Assembly: GCA_013397075.1 (NCBI GenBank)
Contig: VWZS01002147.1
Coordinates: forward strand, 124,001-188,000
From: Rhabdornis inornatus
Lineage: Eukaryota > Chordata > Aves > Passeriformes > Rhabdornithidae
Length of the DNA stretch: 64,000 bases
Direction of reading: 5' to 3'
The position numbers were made by a program, and so were the translations under genes. Below the pieces are notes generated by a model, which saw only the letters and a list, made by a program, of their open reading frames with translations, made no database searches and was not told where the DNA came from. Shown one piece after another: positions 23,341 through 35,800 of this stretch. The stretch's first letter is position 1, and each line of letters opens with the position of its first letter.

Positions 23341-25865
23341 ATGTATATGATTAATTTTCTTCTTTTTCCCACTGCCTAGATTGCATAGCAAGCAAGTGTC
23401 CTAGATGGAATGGACCAATAAGAAATTGCTAAAGTGTGGGCTTCAGAGTTCTCCAAGCTTGCATTAATACAAGTAAATATATATAACAGATTTTTTTTCA
23501 AACCCAGAAAAGTTGGCTGTTAAGATGGCGTTACAGTTCACAGTGAGAACATGGGTTTCCAAAAAAGGTTGGAAAGTGTCATCGAATTACAAGGTGATAA
23601 GGAGGTCTGAGGTTTTTCCAGCATGTGTGGATGTCCTGCCAGTTTGGTATGGCAGTACAAGACTGTGCCTCCAGAAATAATTAGCAATAGCAGTTGTACA
23701 GGTCCTTCATCAGCAGAAACATTGGAGGGTGATGAATCCATGCAAAGATTGCACAGGTAGAATAGAACGATCGCTACAATATACAGATACAATAATAGGC
23801 TAGCAGTGTCTCCTTTGAGAGTGTAGCTCAATTTTCCAGTTTCACCTCTTACCTGGGCTCAATGTCACTGAAGAAGGTTTGAGTAATTTCAAGAAAATCA
23901 AAGTTATGATTTTTTTCAGTTGGGTTTATGTATTTATTTTAAATGTACAGCTTGTATACATTTTTTTAATATTACATTTTTTAGAAATTAAAAAATCATA
24001 TTTTTTCTTGAATGCCAAGCTGCAATTTTTACAGCAGATCCTATTGTGTTGTCTTTGCTTTTAGGGGGAACGAGCACAGGTCCTGCTGGACACTTACCTT
24101 ATTGACCAGCAGAAGAACAATTGAAATCTTCTGCCCACAAATATTCATGCATGGATATACATGTCACTTGAACTCCAGTTGAAAATTGAATGAAGAGAGG
24201 CTACTTGTGTTTTTACTTATTTATGCATAGATAACCACCTGAATTACCTGAATTCCCTTCCATGTTCTAGTAGAGATGCTTTTCAGCACTAGCCCTCAAC
24301 CTTCTTGCCGCACTTGGCACACTTACAGAGGAAATACTTTCTTTAAGCACATTCAAGGAGATCAGGTCAGTCAAAAGGAAAATGAAATTAATTTAAATCT
24401 GCAAAATGGCTTATTGAAACAGCCTTATTGAAACTACAGCTACCACCAGTGACTCTATAGTCTACAGCTTCTGGACAGAGTTTCATCTTGTCCCACAAAG
24501 CTCCAGATTGTATGAATTAAATTCACTGACTCTTTCTTCCTCTGAATACTAATACCATAAGTGTGAGAGAAAGAGATTCTTCCAAAAAGAGCCTCAAATT
24601 TTTAAAACTACATGGGATGACTCAAGAATTTCTTCTTGCAAGATGACATCAGTCCTGGAAGTTCTTCAACACATCATTGAATAAAACCCAAGTCTCAATA
24701 CTAATACCTTCTGTAATGCCCAAAACACCTCTCAAGTCAGCCAATAATCAGCCTAAATCAGTTGATCACCATCATGCCTAGTGACAAGAGTTAGTAATGA
24801 ACTGCATGTATTTTTCTGATTTAGTGGTTTGGACAAGTGTTTTAGTCAATTTTTGAGCTGGTATCCGCTAGAAACTTTGGCAGATAAACACATTTCAGAT
24901 TCAAAGGTTAATGTTGATATGTCTGGGAAAAAAAACAGAGGAGAATGAAGGTGTAACTCCTTGGTAACTGTAGAAACAGTTAAATAACATAGTTATGACC
25001 CAAATATGGGTCATAATTTGCAACAGAAATACTCCCTGAGCTTCTCCTCCAAAAAGGAGAGCAAGTCTTTATTTAGTGGAAACACATCTTCCTGAACACC
25101 TTGGAAAGAAATATGGCTTGGGAGAGTAAAAACTGAATTGAAAAATAAACCTGCCTCCTTCCAGGAGAGTAAAGCATCCATGGGAGTGAGTGAGTTTGGC
25201 TGGGAAGAGCTCATGTCTGGCAGATGCAGCCTGGAACTGAGGCACAAAGAAGCATAGAACAGGCAAGGAGGGGGAGTGTCTGCATGAGGCAGCTGGAAAT
25301 AGTGAAGGGGAAGCACAGAGTGATCTTTTAGATTTAGTTTCAATAGAACTACAGCAATTTCCTTGCATTTCCTTGGGACTGACTTTTATGAATATTTGTG
25401 CCAATGTTTCCATTCTTGGATGCTGCAGATGAACCCTTTCATTCAGTGGTTTGTGGGGCAAGTGTCTGTGAGATAACAACCAAGTGTCCAGGCAGCTCAT
25501 GCAAAAGGTGCAGTGGGCAGGAGGGCAGCAAGGAGAAAAGATGAAGTGTGCCACGTGCAGGTGGAGGGGAATGGGGGTCACAGAAAAGACTGTGATCCTG
25601 TTGTCTAGGAATCAGAAACTCATGTGGCCTCAAGACACAGAAGAAACAGTAGGAAAAATTAATGAACGGAAAGGATTGGAAAATATTTCTCTTCCAAAAA
25701 AGAAAATGTCTGGATTTTGGACTCCTACCTTTTTCATCCCTGTGCCTTTAAAACCTTCACACTTCAAAGATCTTGCACAGAGAGCGCCCTTTCCCAGGAA
25801 ATAAGTTTTATATGCTTGCTGTTCCTGTAAAAGACATCTTTTCTCCTCCCTCTTGAGACCTGCTT
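23341..25865. other. unannotated AT-rich non-coding sequence
   Basis: No supported gene. Two overlapping minus-strand frames (110 codons at 25011-25343 and 170 codons at 25069-25581) are the largest in the window, but they are rich in S, P, H, L, F and C and match no family I recognise. The plus strand is also open for 106 codons at 25484-25804. Confidence 0.5.
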
Positions 25866-25910
25866 GTTTATTTTTTATTTCTTTTTTTTTTTTTTAATTT
25901 TTTTTTTTTT
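25866..25910. repeat. T-rich homopolymer tract
   Basis: Forty-five bases are almost all T, interrupted by a few A and one C. Read on the minus strand this is an A-rich tail. No retroposon body I can name is attached to it: the sequence at its lower-coordinate side is unremarkable. Confidence 0.9.
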
Positions 25911-26175
25911 GGTTTAAAGCTTTCTTGGGGAAGACCAAGTGATTTAGTCACGTAGCAGAGTATTTACCATTACCCAAGCCACAATAACAGTGTGTCACTC
26001 TGCTGCTTCCTTCCTTAGGTAGGGTTAATGTAAGGAGGCAAGGCTGCTGAAAAGAGACCACACAGAAGACTCCAGTCTTTATCCAAAAAGGGCTCAGGTC
26101 GTGCTCTGGGGTTACATACATGGCCATGGCTATTACTGTAAATATGTCCCTTCCTGGCAGGAGGAAGCAAGAAGA

Positions 26176-26290
26176 AATCACAGAATCACAGGATATCCTG
26201 AGTTGGAAGGTATCCACAAGAATAATCAAGTCCATCTTCTGGCCCTGCACAGAATAACTCCAAAAATGGGAAGTGGCATCGTCCCAAGAT
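26176..26290 (-). mobile_element. CR1 LINE 3'-end fragment
   Basis: The plus strand begins with AATCACAGAATCACAGGAT, the reverse complement of the short direct repeats that end avian CR1 elements. It continues through GAGTTGGAAGGTATCCACAAG, an AATCAAGTCC block and CTGGCCCTGCACAGAATAAC. This follows the order of the CR1 3' untranslated region read backwards, so the element points to the minus strand. Only the last 100 or so bases are recognisable, as is usual for 5'-truncated CR1 copies. The inner end fades gradually, so the right boundary is approximate. Confidence 0.85.
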
Positions 26291-29200
26291 GTATGGTTAA
26301 TGGTGGAACCATCATGTGCATGGGGAAGGGCTGTGAGGTTTTGCTTATTTGCAGGCCTGACATGGAGCAGAAACAGGCATGACACCAGCTTGGACAGAGG
26401 AGACTGGGGTGGGGTCAAATTGGGGATTGTGTTTTTTAAACAAGGGGCAGGGTGTTTGTGATCACCTGGTGTACGTCACCACTGGCCTGGGCAGGAAGGA
26501 TGGAGACAGATGGAGAGGCTCCATCTGGAGTCTCTGGAGAGGCAGTTCAGACACAGCTGGTAGCCCCACGAGGTCAGAGGAAGTGGGGACCATCCACTCT
26601 TCACTTGACCTTGCAGAATTTGTGCAGAGTCCGAAGAAACCTGTGTTACCAAGACTTGTAGGTGTCATTGAGGGGGAGACAGCTGTGATGGGTGCATCAC
26701 TCCTCCTTTCTGCTCCTGGCTTCCCTGCTGTCCCCCACCCAAAGGGCTCCAAGCACAAGTCAGGAAAGCTTCCCTGAAAGCATCTGAGGCACAGAATTTG
26801 GGTTCTAGGTGGCTGGAGCTGGGTGGAAGTGGGATCATACACAGCACGAAAGTCTATTCACAACAGGCTATTGCTCATGTAGTAAAAATTTTAAATAAAA
26901 ATTTTTTAAAAGGCCATTTTATAACTCTTGCTATTCTCCCCTTTGGAAATCTTCAACCATCTCAAAAATCACTTATTGAAAGAATGGTTGCAGCAAAGAG
27001 CAAACTCCTTATTTCTTCTTACACCTCCCACACAGAAGTGTCAGGAAGGTACTGCCAAAACACTTTCTACGATGACTGGCAACTTGCTTGCATGCCAAGA
27101 GAAAGGAACTTGTGAGAACATGCAAAAGTGTAATCTTGCAATTCCCTGCCTTGAAAAAGTTTTTAAAAAATGGTAATTACTTTTAATTGAGTTTGAAGAT
27201 GAGAGCACTATAGTATTTATTTAAAGCAACTCACTCATGTCTTAGCCTTCTAACTAAAACAGGAACAAGAAACAGAATGTAGCGTGCACAGGTAAAATTT
27301 AATTAGCTAATCTCTGCTCATTATTCTGGACTGCCATTTGTAATCTCCATGTAGGAATTTGTAGTCCTATTTAGGAAATTATAGTTTCTTCTGTAGTTCA
27401 AGTGTTATTATGTAAAGTCTCATCATAATTTTGTCAAAAAACCTGTCTGAGGTGAAGAAAGAATCCTGCACAGTGCTAATTGCTCATCAGTAGATTAGTC
27501 AGGCTTACCAGCCCTTTTAAAAAGTACTTTTAAAATACACCATAGATCAGTATCAGCATCCTGCAAGAGCCATTTTAACTATTTCTTTCAGGGGATAAGC
27601 AGATTTCTCACAGACAGAAGAAAGAGCTGCTGACATCCGAACCTTCAGATTTTTTTTATAAAAGCAAAATATTTTATATTTCAGACCACAATTTAAGACT
27701 GTGGTCTTAAATCACGTGCAGAGATAAGAAAGGTTTGTGCTTTACAAGTGATGGCAAAGAAGTTGAGATAACACTCAGTGAGTCTTGTCAATGTCTTTTG
27801 TCCAAATCTAATTTGATCATGATGAAAAGGTGTCACTTAGTGATCTCTCTACTTGAAATGAATTTATAGTAAGACACTTGATGGACAGGTGCTTAAAATA
27901 GAAATACTTTTTTTATACCTGTGCCAGCTTGAGCTGCACTTTTTCTGTAGCTACATAGAATACCACTAATATCAGTTCAGACAAATAAATCAGCCCATAC
28001 TGTTCTGAAGGATCAAAGGAAAACAAAACCCCCACCAACCTCACAGAACCTCTTCACCCCACCCTTTATTGGTGCTGTTACAATGGAAATTTCTTTAACA
28101 CATAATTCCCTCAATAAACCACATTTCCATCCCAGAGAAACAATTGTTCTTCACACCTCCTCACAGAGATGGTCTCAAGCACCATCAGAGGAATATACAG
28201 AGAACTAACCTCAAATTATTCACTTTCCAGACTGTGATCACAGTGTTCTGTTTCTTCTGAAAAGTCACTTCACCTTTGAACTCCCATCCAGCCCTTACAT
28301 TTTCCCCAGCTCTGAGGATCTTTGCAGCAATAGACACAAGTCCACTGCAGGCTGGAGGAGGCACTTTCCTGAACCATAATATATTAGGGATATGACTTCA
28401 ACCGTGTGTTTAGACAGACCTGTAGAATACAGCTACAGGTGAAGAAAGTAAAGCAATACTGTTCTTGATGCAGGCTTACACTTGGCTTTGGAGAAGTTGA
28501 GGAGATGCTGAGACACAGCTGAATACCTACAGAGCATAAGACAAAAGCAGAAAAGAGGGAGCAGAGATCAATCACCACTTGGCTTTGGTTTGCAGTCCCT
28601 GCTGCCTTGTCTAATTCCTCTGCAGTGGACACACTGAAGCATACAAGAAGAGAATTAACTATGTGAGTAACATTCTTCGTCCTGCCCTATTCAAACACCA
28701 GCTCAAGAGCTAGGGAAAACAGTGGAATTGAGAGCAGCTTGAAATTGTGGTGTAATGAAGCTACTGGAGCTGTACTGATAACTTTAAAAAATCAAAACAA
28801 GAAGGAAAAAAAGTTTTGTTTTCTGCTCAAGGATGTTCTTTTATTAAAATGAGTAGTAATTAATTGAAGGAAGAGCTCCAGGATACTAGCTAGTGCTTGC
28901 TCTCTCTCAAATATTGGGGAAGAAAAAAATACAGAGCACCCTTCTACACACAGCCAGCAGTACTCATGTTAAGTAGCTCCTGTTTCTGGTCCCTTACACT
29001 GAAGTCTATTGAAGAGAAAGCCCACATGGAAGGCAGGCCTGATGGAAACCCAGGAAACTCACAGGATATAGCAGGTGTTCAGGTACATGAGCAATAGGAA
29101 AATTATTGGCTGTGACAGTGGTCACTCTACTCCTTTTTTTTTTTTTTGTCTTCTGCACAGGATTAAAAATGGTTTATTTTCAGGTCTGACTTACATGTCT

Positions 29201-29724
29201 AACTGCAGCCAGCAAATTCCAGTTCAGAAGCTTACATATGCTTCGTATTTTTATGCTTCTTCACATAAGGCATCCTGTGGAGACAGAGAAAAAATTATTC
29301 CAAGTAGACTGCCTCTCTGAAGAGCTGTTTTAAGATCTTTCTTTTTACTGTACAGATCCATATACTGTTAACCATCATTGTAGCAAACTGCCACGACTAG
29401 ATTTTCTCCCTATTTTTTTTCTAGCTTGCCAATTAACTGAGACCACACTTCAGAGGGAAAGATGCTGTTGCTGCCTGCTCATTCATGACCTAAGTAAACA
29501 CCAGGAGGAGATCAGTCCCACCCAAACCCCACTGTCAAGTGTGTTTGTACAGGTGTCACCAGTTAGGGCAGAATTTGACCTGCAGAAAATGTCCAGCCCT
29601 ACATGCTGGAGAAAACTGACAAGTTGGTTTGGGATCTCACAGGGACGTTTGTAAAGCTGGCTGCAGATAGCCTCAAGGTCTGGGGAATGAGCTATTTATT
29701 TTCTTTGTGAATTGAACATTCCTG
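26291..29724. other. unannotated non-coding sequence; first 550 bp GC-rich
   Basis: From about 26390 to 26840 the sequence is richer in G+C than its surroundings and is open for over 120 codons on both strands (26379-26777 plus, 26462-26842 minus). The peptides are not recognised. This could be a more interior CR1 portion, another unknown repeat or unique sequence. Beyond 26850 the sequence returns to AT-rich background. A strong pyrimidine tract ending CACAG at 29130-29160 looks like a 3' splice site but has no partner. Confidence 0.5.
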
Positions 29725-29810
29725 GTGTGTGTACCATGTCCAGCTGGGATGCAGTTAATTTCCTTCATAGCAGCCCATACAGTGTTGGGGTTTGGATTTG
29801 TGACAATATC
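29725..29810 (+). mobile_element. 5' part of an avian ERVL-type LTR
   Basis: The segment opens with TGTGTGTACC and contains CAGCTGGGATGCAGTTAATT, TCCTTCATAGCAG and GGTTTGGATTTGTGA. These match, in order and spacing, the beginning of a widespread avian LTR whose usual form starts TGTGCTGG...GGCTGGGATAGAGTTAATTTTC. The matching orientation puts the LTR sense on the plus strand. Homology becomes unclear after about 29810, so only the first fifth or so of the LTR is retained. No retroviral coding sequence is attached. The fragment at 58734-58970 belongs to the same family. Confidence 0.7.
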
Positions 29811-32800
29811 TCTATTTCAAGTTCTCATTTCACCCTTAGCCCCTTTCCTAGAAGCTGCACATCGTGGAGCTGTATCTCCTGCTCATCCCACCTGAGTGAG
29901 GGCTTCTCTTCTTCTCAGTATTTCAGAGGAGGTGGATGAACACATCAACTCATTCGTGGCACCCTTTTGTAAACAGTGAGGAGGAATGTGTGGCCATATG
30001 GAATGTTGTGCTGTGCTAACAGATTGGTGTGAATCCTGTTCTCAGAAGCCAATCCCTCTGACACGAAAAAAGGCAAAACAAAGGAACCCAGCAAACGTGC
30101 ATCCAGGATTCTCCAGATGACAGAAACTCTAAATAAGTGACACTACAAATATGCTGTGTGTAAGTGCAAGGATAGTTACCTCAGTATGAGGAGCCCACTG
30201 TCTGTAACTTCTGCAGTTGCACAGCTGGATTTCAGCTGTGGAGAGTATTCCTTGGGGTTTTGCTGAGAGACTGGAACTCTCAACCATGAGCAGCCCTGCT
30301 CATTTCAAGATGCACTACCTCACATGCCATAAGTGATGATTTTAAATAGTATTTTAGGTGTTTTTCCCATTCCTAGTGCTTATCAAAGAATTAAAAGGTG
30401 ACCATGAAAACCTACAGGGGCACTTGATTTTCAGGGAAGAGGAAGACAAAGGACATATAAATCTAGGAGAAAACGTTTTTAAAGACAAGATGAGACTGGA
30501 AAATAAAAGGCTCGCATGAAAGATGCCAATACTTAATATTTCAGTGAAGGAGCTGTGGCTCTGAGTGTTTGAGGGCAGCATGGAGAGTATTGCTAATATT
30601 TCAAAACTAGTTCATAAAATTTTAAATGATGATGATGATAATAATAATAAAACAACATACTGAAAGAAGGAAACTTTAGGTAAAGACAGTCTTACCAGCA
30701 ACTATCCAATCTGTTTGAGTCATATATTGTAGTAAACCATCTAATGTCACTTACATAAACTTACATTTGTCACCTTTTTTTTTTAACAGCTGTGCCATTT
30801 CCACATTGAACTGCAACTTATTTATAAGACCCACAGACTGCAGCCAGAAAAAGATGTAAAAAAACTTTTTAAAACAGATATTTGAGCAGAACACTTATCA
30901 TATTGGTTATTTCTTGTAAATTCTAAATTATCTTTATTTTTAATATTTTGTAAATAATTACACTAGAATTAGAAAGTAAGGGTGTCTTCAGTTGCATAAA
31001 TCCAATTTTCCACCATTCTACTGCTGGCTGTGCAATTCCTAACTTTTCCCTTAGATAAAGCACTTCTTTTTAGTCAGCAGAAAAAAATTAAATCTTACAA
31101 GTTTCCATATAGAACTGAAAATCTGTTTTACTTTTAAAATTAGGAGAACAATATCTTGCATTTTTTTCAACTGTATGAATAGACTCAGAACTCCAGAGAA
31201 AAAACCTGAACAGATGCATCTAAGAGCTCAATCTAGTATTTTCTCACTTTTTTACCAGCATCCTAAAAGGTTGTTCATTCCTCACAGTGCACAACTGCAG
31301 AGCTTTAAGGTCATAAACTTGATTGTTTCATAAAGTATTTGTGTTTTCATGCCCTGAAGACACAAGTGGACATCCTTACTTGCAATTCGGCACTTATCAG
31401 CAGGAGTCATCCCCAATGCACTTTTCAAGACACTCCTGCCACATTTTGGCATGAATACCATAACCCAATTTTACCAGCTTCCAAAAGTGGAAGCCTTCTC
31501 ATCTTCATTCTTTGTGGCTCATTTCCTGTAGCTGTCCTTTTTTAAAATCAGCCTAACAAGTCTTTACTAAGGCCAGACAAATGCCAGAAAAATGCAATTT
31601 AAGGAACAATACTGCCTTGACCTGCAAAGAAGAGGGAATGCAATGGATCTTAATGGCCCTTTTCTATTTAAAATTCTGAGAGCTGTGGAGGTATAATGCA
31701 AACATTGAACTGTCCGGAATTAAATGAAGTCAAGATAATTCAAGGACAAAAACTTGTTTGCAGCCGATATAGATATTTGAAATCTTCTCAGCAGTACTTT
31801 AAAAACCTCATTACAAACTGAAATGGGTATTTCTTTTGGTGCTACAGCAAACCCTGAATTTCTTCATTGTTTCATTATGTGTGTTCTGAGTACAGAGATG
31901 GGCTCTCCCACAGATAAAATACAGAACAGTGTAGCATAAACAATATCCATAAATAATTATTTGCTTAGCTTATTCACTAAAAATATCACTCCTGCTTGAA
32001 ATATATAAATCTGGATATCATTCCAAACCAGAAACATTACACATAGGGCTTTGGTGAGCTCGGTAGCATTACAAGAAAGCTGTCTCTACTTCAAGTTCAA
32101 ATTCAGTGTTAGAACTTGACACTTAATTTTTTTGAAGAGGATGGATAAACTAGAATATATCTTCTTTCATCCCTTATAATAGCTACAAATACTCCACTAA
32201 GAAGCAAAGGGATGCTTTGAAATAAATTGCTGGGCTTCATGTTATGGATCTCAAAAAAAAGAAAAAGAAAACCTAACCCACAAAAGTACCTGTAAATAAT
32301 TGAAAGTACAGTTTTGCATTCCAAATTGACCTTGTCTCACATTTTATAAACAGCAGGATTACCTTAAAACAAAAAATGGTTCTGTCTACCATGCATGCAT
32401 TCAGAACTTGCTGTTATGGGTATGCTCTGGGAGGGATTTTTTCTGTTTCCTTTGGCTGTATTTCTTAAGGGAGGGCTGTCAGCCAGCTGAGAAAAACAGC
32501 TGTCACTTGGGAGCCCAGTGGAAGAGAATGGGGAACCTTCTGCCCTGTAGATTGGCTTTTGCATATTAGCTTAAACTAAGCTCCTAATAGGGACAGAATA
32601 TTCTGTGGCAATCATTGCGAATTGAGTGATATTATTAATACAAATGTTCTGCAAAGATAATGGACAGACCTGCTTATCTGTCCATAGTAATTAAAAAGCT
32701 CAAATGAAATAATATTGGAATAAATTTCAATGCTTTGTATGATGAAGTTCCTCACAGGAAAGTCTTTTATACAGCTTCAAGTTGCTACTCATTTTTGAAA

Positions 32801-35800
32801 GCTAATGCCGTGATAACTTTCAATAATATGGCTAGTGCACATTTCTGTGCTGCATTACTTGTACAGTTACAACTCCAAAGAAGACACCCACAAAGAGGTA
32901 AAATACAAGACCTATCATCTGAAATTGGAGACAAATTAAAACAGTGGCTATCACCCCCACAGCATTTTCATTAGATATAACTATTCTTGTCCAGAATTTG
33001 TATGCATTAAATAATCATCATGCTTCCCTAGCTCTCCTCCTTCCCTGGAGAGGTCCATGGATCTAACTGACACTCTTGTAGGACTTACCACTTCTACAGA
33101 ATACTAAAAAAAGATCTAAATAATTTCTTTCCCCTGGCATCCTAATTAGGACAGTATGAAGTTCTACAATCTTAAGTCCTAAAGTCAGTGAAGAAACTGA
33201 ACAAAGTCTGCTACATTCATATCAACAATTACTTACTCTTTTTTTTCCCCCACATAACCTTTTCACTCCATGTCAGTTAGTGCAAAATCCTGCCATAACC
33301 AAATTGCAAAGATCTCCATAATCAGAGTGGAATATTTTTTGTTGCTAACACATAGCTGTTTGGATACCCAATCTCCTTTTTCTAGGACACTCCCAGTGCT
33401 TGAATCTTGCATGGCTGGTTCATGAGTGGAGCTGTGGCAGGGAACAGAAAAAGGCATTAAGATACTTAGTGAGGGGAGAAGAAAAGAGAAACTCAATGCC
33501 AGCAAGAACAAGCTGCTGGTACAACTGATTTTAAATCTTCTTCCTAAGTGGGAGACTATCAGAAAACAGCTGAGATTTTCACCTTGAAGAATGCTGTTGA
33601 ACTGGAAAGAATATTATGACACTAGAAAAATAATGCAGATTGTATTTTGCTGATATGGAAATATGCAATAGCAGCAATTAAATTAATGTGTGTCCCTACT
33701 GAAACAGCTGATTTTTTTTCCTTGCTTGCAAAATATTACCTATCCAAAGATACCAGTTATGGAGAAAAAGGGACATTTTAAAGAAAATGGTGCTTCACCA
33801 GGAACCATTTACAGGATAGTCTATTGCCCCAGTTCATACTGTGAATCTATGCACACAGACACAATTTGCCATCCTCAGATTTCATTTAGAAATTAATGCT
33901 AACACCACTCTCTTCTCTGCAAATCAAATCTGCTCTTTGGATTAGGCTGAAAATAAAGAATACAAAATGAAGAGCCCAAATGTTCCTATGAAACTTATTT
34001 ATGACCTTCTAATAAGCTCCACTCATAAAAGACACCAGTGTAATTAAAAATGTTGAGAACACAACTATGAAATTTTATCCCTGTGCTTTTTACACAGTCC
34101 CCCAATTTTGAATCTGTGACACTAGAAAAACTCCTAAATTTCTAGACAAGTTTTTCAAAGCAAAGTAACTTTGCACTGACATGCAAGCAGTAGTAGGATT
34201 AAAGATAAGGGCAGCTGAAGTTTGCTAACAAACAAAAATTTTTACATCCTCAAATGTTTGTAAGCTGGGTAGAGTTTTTAATTCATATCAACCTAAGACT
34301 TTGCACAGCTTTTCAGTTTGATAGGGGGCACTAGGAGGTATTATGTGTACACACAGCTCAAAATAGTTTGCATGCAGGTACCTGGGCCAATCACTAGCAA
34401 TACACAGCATACAATATAAGGCCCCTCTCCACCACACTTCAATGCTGCTGATTTTCCAGTCTACATCTAATATTGTGCCTGTCTCTCTTTCAAGTGAAAA
34501 TTCCATTATGGGCTCATAATTATCAATAGCATTACTACTGAGGTATCTCAGAAAAAAAAAATAAATTAAGGGAGGTTTTAAAAACAACTCTAACCAGCAA
34601 TTTATAATAATTTAAAAATTGAGACGTTTCTGACCAGCTCTTGTTACTGTGACAAACTGAAAATACAAGAAATATCCTCTGAGAAACAGAGGATGGGAAA
34701 TCAATCTGCATATGCAAATATTAGGTTATGGTTTGGGGTTTTTTGCTGTTATAGATGTCAAATGGACCTTCTGGATCGTGAAATCCAGTTCCCAGGCATA
34801 CCTGTGAAAGCACTATCCATCTAATGAGGTTCAGCACATAGATTGGAGGCCCAGCCACAAAAACAAACAGAAAGCTCTTTGTCCCACTATCAAACTCTTC
34901 AGAGAAAAGTGGGCAAGAACTCAGAAATCAGAAAAAATACTAGATTCCCCTTCAACACTGGGTAGAAGATACAACTCAGTTCTTTACTGAGGTCACTTTT
35001 GTTGAGGCTGCATTATTTTCCCCTGGTAGTGCTTAATTTCCAGTTGGAGTTGAACCACAACAGTTGTGCAGAGAGGTCTACAGTGCATTATAAGATAAAT
35101 AGATTCTTGAATTTCTACTGCCATTCACCTCCCATGATTCTGATTGCCGCCTGAAGTGCTCCTTTGCAAAATCTAATTGGTGTAAGGATTTAGTCATAAC
35201 CTACCACATCAAACTTACATTGCTTCTCCCAACACTCCATCTCCATGCAGTCTCACTGCAGTTTCTCCTCAAGGTAATTAAGTACTATATATACATAATA
35301 CCAGAATCTACAGTGAAAAAACTGCCAATTTTGTATGGCTTTTTGTATTTCAGGGTGGCCTTGCACTTTTTAAATATTTACTCAGGGGTCCATTTTACCT
35401 GCTGAAGGTGTTCTTTCCTACATCCTCAGCATTAGAAGACTAATCACATTAGACACAATGTATGCACTGCCTTCTATTTTGTCATTATTCTGTTTGGCAG
35501 ATACCAGTGAACAATAGCTGAGACATCCTCAAAAGCTTCCTTCCACTAAGTGCTGATCTCATTTTTTCACACAGAGGAGTGCATTTTTGGTAAATAAGAA
35601 ATAGAAGTAACATAAATTGAATATGGATAAGCTGGAAATATTCCCTGATATGACCAAACCCAGTATATTTAAAAGGTAATGATGAGGGCATGACCAGATT
35701 TGATTTTGAGATGGAGGAGCAGCTTCCATCTGCATACCTTGGGAAGTTCATTAGCTGTACCATAGGGTTACACACACAAATCCTTGTGCTCAGACTTGAA

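Noticed and set aside
25069..25581. Longest open frame in the window (170 codons, minus)
   Set aside because: Composition is low in charged core motifs, no domain is recognised, it overlaps another minus frame, and the region has no splice or promoter context. A few frames of this length are expected in 64 kb read six ways.
25948..26418. 156-codon minus-strand open frame
   Set aside because: It runs straight through the CR1 tail at 26176-26290, so it cannot be a conserved gene.
19370..32295. Shared word CCTAACCCACAAAA followed by A/G and TACC at about 19373 and 32271
   Set aside because: A 19-base match with one mismatch is near the chance level for two A-rich places in 64 kb, and the similarity does not extend further.
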